Assembly: GCA_032191485.1 (NCBI GenBank)
Contig: JAVDOI010000019.1
Location: 5,577,655-5,641,654 of the forward strand
Direction of reading: 5' to 3'
Length of the DNA stretch: 64,000 nucleotides
Source: Leptoclinus maculatus
Lineage: Eukaryota; Chordata; Actinopteri; Perciformes; Stichaeidae
Positions 1 to 8,600 of this stretch are shown here, one piece after another; the first letter of the stretch is position 1, and each line of letters starts with the position of its first letter. The notes under the pieces are model-generated. The model was not told the DNA's origin. It did no database searches and worked only from the letters and a program-made list of their open reading frames with translations. The position numbers were made by a program, and so were the translations under genes.

Positions 1-645
1 TCATCAGATTTCATGCAGGTCCCTCTGGAGCCACAAAAGCTTTTATACAACTTTTTCACACATGCAGTAGTTCTCCCCAAGACCTGGAGATCTCTCCTTC
101 AGTGACAAGCCCTGTCTTAAGGGTAGCTTATTTGAAAGTGGTACCTCATTTGTTCAGGTAAAAGGAGACAGTTTTCAGAAGGACATCAATCCAGGCAGCG
201 TTACTAGGAGCACAGACAGCAGCCATGTTGTGTAGTAAACTGGACAATGGCCTTGATGTGGAAGCCATGGAGCAGATCACTACCAGAGAGGCAGACAGAC
301 TGGGTAACAGGGGTATATTCACCGGGCTAATCTGTAGACACCTTACCAAATGGTAACTCGGGACCAACTGGTGTTGTGGCTTGTAGCTTTTGTCGCCAAG
401 CTGGCTTAAGGTGAAAAACCCAAAACATGTCGGCAAGAACAGCACTGCAAAAACACTCGATTTGAGTTAAAAGCAAAAGTGTCTTGCTGATGTAGATTGA
501 AGACCAAAGCAATAAGAGCATGCCAATGGGAAGGCCACAGAGCTTTGTGGAGTTCCAATGAGTGATGAGGTGCTGAAGTGTTTCACCCTGTGCTTGCTAT
601 TCAGGGAATTTCATTTTAATGAGGCCTTTTCTTCCATTGCACCAG
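1..645 (+). repeat. Left edge: fbln1 intron-4-like sequence before the upstream exon copy
   Basis: I see no supported coding exon here. Positions 306-486 are repeated almost unchanged at about 4086-4281, and from about 470 the sequence matches 7213 onward in intron 4 of the intact fbln1 gene. The stretch therefore reads as intron 4 of a second, upstream fbln1 copy. Positions 1-305 have no partner in the window and I do not recognise them. No anaphylatoxin-type exons (fbln1 exons 2-4) are visible here, so if the copy has them they lie to the left of the window. Confidence 0.6.
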
Positions 646-708
646 GGACAGTAATGCCTCAGCCCAGCACTACGGCCGAGCCTCAGGGGGGATTGGACAC
701 CTGTACAG
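646..708 (+). pseudogene. Upstream duplicate of fbln1 exon 5 (linker before EGF1)
   Basis: This 63-base exon has an acceptor ending ACCAG before it and the donor GTTTGC after it, both phase 1. It is the counterpart of 7392-7454 in the intact gene and codes for a short Pro/Thr/Gly linker ending in LDTCT. Four bases differ from the partner exon and all four change the amino acid. The frame is open and the splice sites are intact, so it may still be used. I call it a gene fragment because no start exon or 3' end is present in this copy. Confidence 0.7.
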
Positions 709-888
709 GTTTGCCACCTTCATTTCTTAATGTGATCTTCATTGTTATAAGAAGAGACGTAAGAGGTTTAGGCACCAGCCTCTTGGTGGCGTTGCCTATC
801 ATCAGCCAGTGACATGATTCCTGTGATGTAGGACTCACACTGTATACAGTGATGTCTACTTCTTCACGTGTGTCTCTGCTGTTTTCAG

Positions 889-978
889 ACTCCAACTGCT
901 CCCAGTTGTGTGATGATAGCGGTATGTGTGCGTGCCTTGGTGGTTATCAACTGCAAGAGGATGGAGTGAATTGTGAAG
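889..978 (+). pseudogene. Upstream duplicate of the fbln1 EGF1 exon
   Basis: This 90-base phase 1-1 exon follows a TTTTCAG acceptor and ends at GTGAGT. It codes for a short EGF-like module with the Cys pattern CSQLC..CAC..NCE, which aligns with the first EGF of fibulin-1. The counterpart is 7635-7724. Four bases differ and all four change the residue (Asn/Ile, Asp/Gly, Ser/Asn, Leu/Phe), while the 180-base intron before it differs at only two positions. It belongs to an incomplete tandem copy. Confidence 0.75.
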
Positions 979-1095
979 GTGAGTAATGTAAATGAAAGCC
1001 TTGCTATAATTGCCTGCTTCTTAAAGTAGCCCTTCTAAGCAGCATGGCTCTGGTGATGACAATATCACTGTGCCAGTCTGTTGCTCGGCCTAGAC

Positions 1096-1378
1096 TAAAA
1101 TATCTCAACAACTATTAGATGGATTGTCGTGAAATTCTTCATTCATAGCCCCCCTAGTGTGATGCCTTCATTTATTATTTAGCGCCGACAGCAGGTTAGG
1201 AATTAAATTGGTTCAATACACTTTGACAAAATACCTGCAAAACTAATGAAGTTCCCATCAGCCACTGTAAATGTTAGCATGCTAACATGCTATACTCACA
1301 TGGTAAACATCATACCTGCTAAACGTGAGCATGTTGGCATTATCATTGTGAACATGTTAGCATGCAAACATTAGCATA
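1096..1378 (+). repeat. Dispersed repeat with GCATGCTAACA motifs, + orientation
   Basis: The block runs from an ATCTCAACAACTATTAGATGG stretch to several TTAGCATGCTAACATGC-type words. I remember this as a common non-autonomous repeat of percomorph fish genomes, but I cannot name its class. Partial copies sit at about 2380-2465 and 7795-7910 inside the duplicated units, and an inverted copy lies at about 17090-17333. Confidence 0.55.
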
Positions 1379-1426
1379 AGCTGTGCTTTTCAACACCCAC
1401 ACAACTAGTTTGCCAGAAAACGATCG

Positions 1427-1828
1427 ACTGTGAGTTCCAATACCCATTCCACCATGCTATCTAGTATGCTAAAAGATTTAAGCTGCATTTCCAAATCACA
1501 TACTTTTTATTTTGAATTTTAGTACATACTGCAGCTGCTCTCACAAAGTACGTACTGTTGCATGCAGTATGCATTCAGTTGGGACATACTACTTCCTCAC
1601 AACATGGCACCTTGAACTTTGACCCTCTTGCTTATATGTCTGCTGCACAAAGGATTGTGGGTCAGAATAGCCAAAACAGCATACTGGCTTACACACTGCA
1701 AAATGTGATCGGATGCAGTCGAACATTCTGGTACTTTCAACATACTGCCTTTGACATGTATTGGGGCATCCTAAATCTTTTTCTGGCATACTAGGTAGTA
1801 TGGTAGTGTGGATATTGGAAGGCACAGT
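1427..1828. mobile_element. 402-bp MITE-like element with long terminal inverted repeats, copy 1
   Basis: The element starts ACTGTG and ends CACAGT. The first and last roughly 40 bases are imperfect inverted repeats: the left end passes through TTCCAATACCCATTCCACCA and the right end is its near reverse complement. It has no convincing long ORF, so it is a non-autonomous DNA transposon. I see no clear target-site duplication and do not assign a superfamily. It lies in the intron before an EGF2 exon and was copied with the exon unit. Confidence 0.65.
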
Positions 1829-1963
1829 TAGTATGTCCTAATACATAGCATGTCAAATGCAGTATCCTAAAAATGATGCTCTACTACATCCCATCCACTG
1901 AGAATGCTTTACTATGCGGATAGACTGCTCTTCTTATTTTTGATTGGACGTCTCTCTCCTCAG

Positions 1964-2101
1964 ATATTAATGAGTGCCTGACTGGCAGTCACAACTGCAT
2001 CTTTGGCCAAGTTTGCATGAACATAGAGGGTTCCTTCCAATGTCAGAGGGAAACCAGCTGTAACACCGGGTTTATTTTCAATGACGACAACACTTGCCAA
2101 G
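1964..2101 (+). pseudogene. Upstream duplicate of the fbln1 EGF2 exon, first copy
   Basis: This 138-base phase 1-1 exon begins at DINECLTGSHNC and ends TCQ. It is a calcium-binding EGF module: the D-I-N-E start and six cysteines are present, and human EGF2 of fibulin-1 begins DVNECITGSHSC. The acceptor is CTCCTCAG and the donor GTAACA. The intact fbln1 gene downstream has no matching exon, so this exon and its sister at 3053-3190 are the only EGF2 sequences in the window. Nine bases separate the sisters and all nine change an amino acid. Confidence 0.8.
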
Positions 2102-2222
2102 GTAACAATACTGCAATTTTAGTTTGAGGTAAAATAGCCATCACATGTCCAATAGCCTACAGTATTTCATGTCAATACAAATATTTATGCTTTCTTCATC
2201 TTTTCCTCCTTGCCTGTTCCAG

Positions 2223-2360
2223 ACATAGATGAGTGTACTTTGGGGACACATAACTGTGGACCAGACGTTTTGTGCACCAACACACAAGGCTCGTTCTACT
2301 GCTCCCCAAAGGGGAGGTGCTCAGTCGGTTTTATTCGGGACGCCCTCGGCAGCTGTATCG
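2223..2360 (+). pseudogene. Upstream duplicate of the fbln1 EGF3 exon, first copy
   Basis: This 138-base phase 1-1 exon starts DIDECTLGTHNCGPD and ends GSCI, with the acceptor TGTTCCAG and the donor GTAAGC. It is a calcium-binding EGF module matching fibulin-1 EGF3. It has two relatives: 3293-3430 and the exon of the intact gene at 8461-8598. Against the intact gene, six codons change the residue and one is silent. Joining by phase with the EGF2 exon keeps the frame open. Confidence 0.8.
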
Positions 2361-2514
2361 GTAAGCTTAGCGTCACACATGGTGAACATGGTAAACATCA
2401 TACCTGCTAAACGTGAGCATGTTGGCATTATCATTGTGAACATGTTAGCATGCAAACATTAGCATAAGCTGTGCTTTTCAACACCCACACAACTAGTTTG
2501 CCAGAAAACGATCA

Positions 2515-2916
2515 ACTGTGCGTTCCAATACCCATTCCACCATGCTATCTAGTATGCCAAAAGATTTAAGCTGCATTTCCAAATCACATACTTTTTCTTT
2601 TGAATTTTAGTACATACTGCAGCTGCTCTCACAAAGTACGCACTGTTGCATGCAGTATGCATTCAGTTGGGACATACTACTTCCTCATAACATGGCACCT
2701 TGAACTTTGACCCTCTTGCTTATATGTTTGCTGCACAAAGGATTGTGGGTTAGAATAGCCAAAACAGCATCCTGGCTTACACACTGCAAAATGTGATCGG
2801 ATGCAGTCGAACATTCTGGTACTTTCAACATACTGCCTTTGACATGTATTGGGGCATCCTAAATCTTTTTCTGGCATACTAGGTAGTATGGTAGTATGGG
2901 TATTGGAAAGCACAGT
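2515..2916. mobile_element. 402-bp MITE-like element, copy 2
   Basis: This has the same length and termini as the element at 1427-1828 and differs by a dozen or so single bases. Its flanks also match those of the first copy, so it spread by duplication of the EGF2-EGF3 unit and not by a new insertion. Confidence 0.65.
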
Positions 2917-3052
2917 TAGTATGTCCTAATACATAGCATGTCAAATGCAGTATCCTAAAAATTATGTTTCTACTACATCCCATCCACTGACAATGCTTTA
3001 CTATGCGGATAGACTGCTCTTCTTATTTTTGATTGGACGTCTCTCTCCTCAG

Positions 3053-3190
3053 ATGTTAATGAGTGCCTGACTGGCAGTCACAACTGCGTCTTTGGCCAAG
3101 TTTGCATTAACATAGAGGGTTCCTTCCAATGTCAGACGGAAACCAGCTGTAACACCGGGTATAATTTCAAAGACGCCAACAATTGCCAAG
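3053..3190 (+). pseudogene. Upstream duplicate of the fbln1 EGF2 exon, second copy
   Basis: This is a second 138-base EGF2 exon, starting DVNECLTGSHNC and ending NNCQ, with intact splice sites. It lies in the second half of a roughly 1.1 kb unit (about 1299-2387 repeated at 2388-3450) that carries the EGF2 and EGF3 exons plus a 402-base mobile element. All calcium-binding EGF landmarks are kept, although residues between the cysteines differ from the first copy. Confidence 0.8.
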
Positions 3191-3292
3191 GTAACAATAC
3201 TGCAATTTTAGTTTCAGGTAAAATAGCCTACAGTATTTCATGTCAATACAAATATTTATGCTTTCTCATCTTTTCCTCCTTGCCTGTTCCAG

Positions 3293-3430
3293 ACATAGAT
3301 GAGTGTACTTTGGGGACACCTATCTGTGGACCAGACTTTTTGTGCATCAACACACAAGGCTCGTTTTACTGCACCCCAAAGGCGAGGTGCTCAGACGGTT
3401 TCGTTAAGAACGCCCTCGGCAGCTGTATCG
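3293..3430 (+). pseudogene. Upstream duplicate of the fbln1 EGF3 exon, second copy
   Basis: This is the second 138-base EGF3 exon (DIDECTLGTPICGPD to GSCI) and the last recognisable exon of the upstream block. Its donor GTAAGC is intact. The following intron sequence resembles the start of the intron before EGF4 in the intact gene (8599-8660), then switches near 3520 to sequence found in intron 4 of the intact gene. EGF4 and everything after it are therefore missing. The donor is phase 1 and would splice in frame into the phase 1 acceptor of fbln1 exon 2 at 5905. I cannot tell whether this happens. Confidence 0.78.
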
Positions 3431-5460
3431 GTAAGCTTAGCGTCACACTCAGGTAAAAACAAACCCTGGGTAAACGTTAAGCTGGCTTTGCTTAATGTGC
3501 TATTTTTCCTTTTTGCTATTTGTGCTTTCAGTATTTAGTGTGTTGATTGGCTCCACTCTGTATTATCTAGACTGCTACTGGCGGTCTGTGACACTCAAAA
3601 CAATCGGTATACTCGGCCATTTGCACACATTAGGTGCCAAGGGATTTACAGCACAATATGATTTGGTGCCACCTAATAAGGGCTTTATAAAAGTTTTAAT
3701 GGTTTATAAAATTCCCTAATACGTCATAGAAGAAAAATATAAGCAATTAACAAGAACAATCTTTGTATAGAAAGGATGTCAAATCTCATATTGACTTATA
3801 AGACCATTTATATTTAGAAAAAGGCTTCAGATGATCTGGACCAAAATCCAATTATTTACCCCTCTTATTAACTACAGACTTTATAAAGGCTTTTTAGAAA
3901 TTGGGGAACCCATGACCATTTGTTGGAGATTATCAACATTTATAACTGCAGTATTGCTAAATAGAAAGGATAAACAGCAGCTAAAGAGATTATTTTAAAA
4001 CCTGGTGACTCAAAATCTTTATATTCGGATGTGCTATGCTACACCCCCAGAATTTTTTAAAATTTAAAACAAAAAGTCCCAGCAGGGGTATTTACCGGGC
4101 TAATCTGTAGACACCTTGCCAAATGGTAATTTAGGGCCAACCGGTGCTGTGGCTTGTAGCTTTTGTCGCCTAGCTGGCTTCAGGTGAAAAACCCAAAACA
4201 TGTTGGTAAGGACAGAGCTGCTGCAGAAACACTCGATTTGAGTTAAAAGCAAAAGTGTCTTGCTGATGTAGATTGAAGGCCAAATCTCAACAATGTTTTA
4301 TCATGAAGCAGCTTTGTTTGTTTTTATCGGGAGAACAATTCTTCAGACTTTACTGCTAGCACTCTTAGATAATTCAGAGACATGATTATCACCTTCTAAT
4401 CATCAGTGTGTGTTCTCCCAATTGTGTCCTTGCTCTTCTGCAGCATGATTACTTTTACATAAGATTAGGCCTACGCCTTGTTGTTTAGTTTCCCTCACTG
4501 AAAGCAATGAAAGTGTGCAATTAGACCCACAGAACGAAAAAGGTTCAGTTACCTCAACCTTTCTGGAATAGATAACTTTGTCCAATATTAACACTTTTAT
4601 TATGTATTGAGGATACACAGGAGCTGTAAAGAACTCTGCAAACAATGTTATTACCTGCATTTTCAGTATTCATAATATAGAGGGTTAAATGTAGATCGTA
4701 GTTGTTCTTTGCTCCCACTGTCGTCTTTATTTTGTTGTTGTTTTTTTATTTATTCTTTGAGATAATATAAGATGCTACACCCTGAAAAAAGTTGAGGTTC
4801 TCAAACACTCTGAATCCCCACAAGGGGTCGCAAGATCACTTTGAGGTGCCACAAGCTGATTAACAGAAGATGAAAAGAGAAAACCAAAACATTTAAGTTG
4901 TACAAAGTAATGCTATTTCTTTTATACTAACCCTCTAACTTCAGCTTTTTTTAATTCATAAATGACTTCATACTTTTGCATTTTATGACTTCTAAATAAG
5001 AAACCACTTCAAATTTAAACCAAACCTCTTTAAAAAAAACAATCATTATTAAATTAAAAAAGAGTTCACAAAATGAATTGTGGACACTTTGTTGGCCGGA
5101 ATTACTGAATACATGTTTTTATTATTTTTATAAGTTAGTTTCATTTATCTTTTCTGTTACCGGTCTGTATGAATTTTCTCTTGTTTTAACCGACTTTTCT
5201 TAAATTCATCTGTGTTAGGTACTTAACTTTTAATCTGGCAACATCCACTTTGGAATCGCTTAGTGTTGGCGCATTGTCGCATCAACTTAATCCAAATATC
5301 GACCATGTTTGAATAATTCAAAAGCCCTGACGGTTGGACACAGGTCCGCCCTCACCGCCCTCTAATCTCTAACTCCACAAATCGAGGCCTGAGTCGCCTC
5401 TCCTGCAGCTCTATCTGAGATCCTTCTTGACGGGACACTTTCACAGAGGAGACACACACA

Positions 5461-5496
<36 letters not shown>

Positions 5497-5592
5497 ATCC
5501 ACTGCTGCCGTTCAGCCGCCGATCATCCCGGTAATGTTAAATAAACTTGACATTTAGACGATCGGTGGGGGAAACATCTGAAAGTGAGTGCG
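3431..5592. repeat. Spacer between the upstream exon block and fbln1, with intron-4 duplicates
   Basis: There are no supported exons. About 3520-3652 matches 7083-7216 (start of intron 4 in the intact gene), and about 4086-4281 matches 306-486. These are remnants of a further tandem unit that lost its exons. Positions 4290-5450 are AT-rich with no recognisable feature. An (AC)n run at about 5451-5495 lies roughly 100 bases before the fbln1 start codon, so the core promoter or 5' UTR is probably at 5380-5592. I see no TATA box. Confidence 0.5.
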
Positions 5593-5647
5593 ATGACACA
5601 GTGGACAATACTTCTGTTTTCTTTATACAGAGTTCTGCATGGACAAG
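5593..5647 (+). CDS. fbln1: fbln1 exon 1: start codon and signal peptide
   Basis: ATG at 5593 opens an 18-codon stretch with a hydrophobic core (TILLFSLY) ending HGQ, then the donor GTAGGA in phase 1. It joins in frame to exon 2 at 5905. I chose this start because it gives a signal peptide of suitable length next to the first Cys-rich module. A stretch of more than 50 bases before it has no competing in-frame start. The h-region is short, so the exact start is less certain than the rest of the gene. Confidence 0.75.
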
Positions 5648-8600
5648 GTAGGACGCAAATGTACATTTTGGCATTGAAATGCCGAATTTTAGTCTTTGTT
5701 AGTGGTTTGAACAACTTTAATACACTATTCATGTTAGGGGCATATTATATCCTTATGTGAGGTACTGCGTGGTAATATTTCCTAAGTACTGTCCGTCTAT
5801 CTGAGAGTGTGAACCCAATTGAATTAAATCTGATTTAGTAACTGTCACTTAGGGGCAGCAGTGATATTTTTCCATCATGCCTCTGCTCTGTGTTTAATCC
5901 TCAGAGAATCAGCTTCCTACTGAACAGGAGTGCTGTCAGGATGGGAAGGACTGGGCCCTGGGAGGACAATACTGTACAATCATCCCCCTCATCTCCTCCT
6001 CCCACACCTGCAGGTAAGCAACACCTGGTTTCACAAAAGAGAGGGTCTCAGAATGCGACTCAGGGGCCAAGGACGGGGCAGTACAGAGGAAATGCATGAA
6101 GTTTGTTGTGTTTATTCTTCAAAAACTTTCCTCGGGGTACAAATATATATCACATTGGCCTCTTCAAATGAGTGTGTGCTGTTTTCCTGTGGGAAATGTG
6201 TGTGTCCTGTCAGCCAGCGTTTCTGACGGTATCCGTCCTGCTACAGGAGAGGATTGACACATAGTATTACAGTAAGGACGGGCGTTAAGTGGCCCCCTGG
6301 AGCATTTTTAACACTAAATGGCCCTGATTGAGTGTAAGAACATGGAGGGTGTGATTGATGAAATAGAGGAACACCTGGTCGACACATGGCGGTCAGTAGA
6401 GGGAACATTTGGAGAGGAAAGGCGGGAAATATAAAAAGAATTTGTTTCAAAGTAGCTGCTGACCGTTACAATGTCTTTTAAGCTAAGGTGGGTTACTTAT
6501 TGCTCCACATGCTCTTTATACAGCTATTTCCTCACGGATCAAAGGATGCAGTTTCTCTTCTGGATGAGCTAAATGTGTGCCGTTTATTTACAGGATCACC
6601 CAGGAGCAGTGCTGTGCAGCAGCAGTAGGACACCAACTCTGTGACGATGGCATCGAGATAGCCAAGGAGCAAGGGGCCTGTGAGAGGCCCTTCTTCCAAG
6701 GAGAATTCTGGAAAACCCAAATCTCTAAGGTTATCTCCTCCCTGATGTCAATGTCTTCGACCTTTACACGTCTTTTCATTCTTGCGCAGACAAACAAGAC
6801 ACCTAAAAAATTAAAACCTAGATTTTATGACAATATCACTTAAGAGATAAGATTCCTTCTTTATCAGCTGCCTTTCTTCCTGTTTCACCCTCCCTGTCTC
6901 CTGTTCAGATGTGCTGTGACTGCTGTATGCTCGGCCTGATCACAGCAAGCCGGGGTTCGAGCTGCGAGTTCCAGGGGTTGTTTCTGTTTAACATGTGTTT
7001 GGACACAGCTAAAGCCTGCTGCGACAAAACCACAGCAGCAGAAATCGATCCCAATACAAATGGTAAGAGATGTAACCAATGTTGTGCTTCCAGTCTTCAG
7101 TGTCTTGATTGGCTCCACTCTGTCTCATCTAGACAGAATGGCTACTGGCTGTCTGTGACACTCAAAATAATCTGTATACTCGGCCATTTGCACACATTAG
7201 GTGCCAAGTGATTTAAAAGCAAAAGTGTCTTGCTGATGTAGATTGAAGGCCAAAGCAATAAGAGCATGCCAATGGGAAGGCCACAGAGCTTTGTGGAGTT
7301 CCTATGAGTGATGAGGTGCTGAAGTGTTTCACCCTGTGCTTGCTATTCAGGGAATTTAATTTTAATGAGGCCTTTTCTTCCATTGCACCAGTGAAAGTAA
7401 TGCCTCAGCCCAGCACTACGGACGAGCCTAAGGGGGGATTGGACACCTGTACAGGTTTGCCACCTTCATTTCTTAATGTGATCTTCATTGTTATAAGAAG
7501 AGACGTAAGAGGTTTAGGCACCAGCCTCTTGGTGGCGTTGCCTTTCATCAGCCAGTGACATGATACCTGTGATGTAGGACTCACACTGTATACAGTGATG
7601 TCTACTTCTTCACGTGTGTCTCTGCTGTTTTCAGACTCCATCTGCTCCCAGTTGTGTGATGGTAACGGTATGTGTGCGTGCTTTGGTGGTTATCAACTGC
7701 AAGAGGATGGAGTGAATTGTGAAGGTGAGTAATGTAAATGAAAGCGTCGCTGTAATGTACCTACTTCTTAAAGTAGCCCTTCTAAGCAGCCATCAGCCGC
7801 CGTAAATGTTAGCATGCTAACATGCTAAACTCACATGGTGAACATGGTAAACATCATGTTGGCATTATCATTGTGACAATGTTAGCATGCAAACATTAGC
7901 ATACGCTGTGTCTTTCAACACCCACACAACTGACTGTGCGTTCCAATACCCATTCCACCATGCTATCTAGTATGCCAAAAGATTTAAGCTGCATTTCCAA
8001 ATCACATACTTTTTATTTTGAATTTTAGTACATACTGCAGCTGCTCTCACAAAGTACGCACTGTTGCATGCAGTGTGCATTCAGTTGGGACATACTACTT
8101 CCTCATAACATGGCACCTTGAACTTTGACCCTCTTGCTTATATGTCTGCTGCACAAAGGATTGTGGGTCAGAATAGCCAAAACAGCATCCTGGCTTACAC
8201 ACTGCAAAATGTGATCGGATGTAGTCGAACATTCTGGTACTTTCAACATACTGCCTTTGACATGTATTGGGGCATCCTAAATCTTTTTCTGGCATACTAG
8301 GTAGTATGGTAGTATGGGTATTGGAAGGCACAGTTAGTATGTCCTAATACATAGCATGTCAAATGCAGTATCCTAAAAATGATGCTCCAATAGCCTACAG
8401 TATTTCATGTCAATAAAAATATTTATGCTTTCTTCATCTTTTCCTCCTTGCCTGTTCCAGACGTAGATGAGTGTACTTTGGGGACACATAACTGTGGACC
8501 AGACTTTTTGTGCACCAACACACAAGGCTCGTTCTACTGCTCCCCAAAAGTGACGTGCTCAGACGGTTTTATTCGGGACGCCCTCGGCAATTGTATCGGT

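Noticed and set aside
558..812. Open frame of 84 codons over upstream exon 5
   Set aside because: It runs from intron through exon 5 and out again; the same happens at 7304-7558. The splice sites and the EGF context explain the region better.
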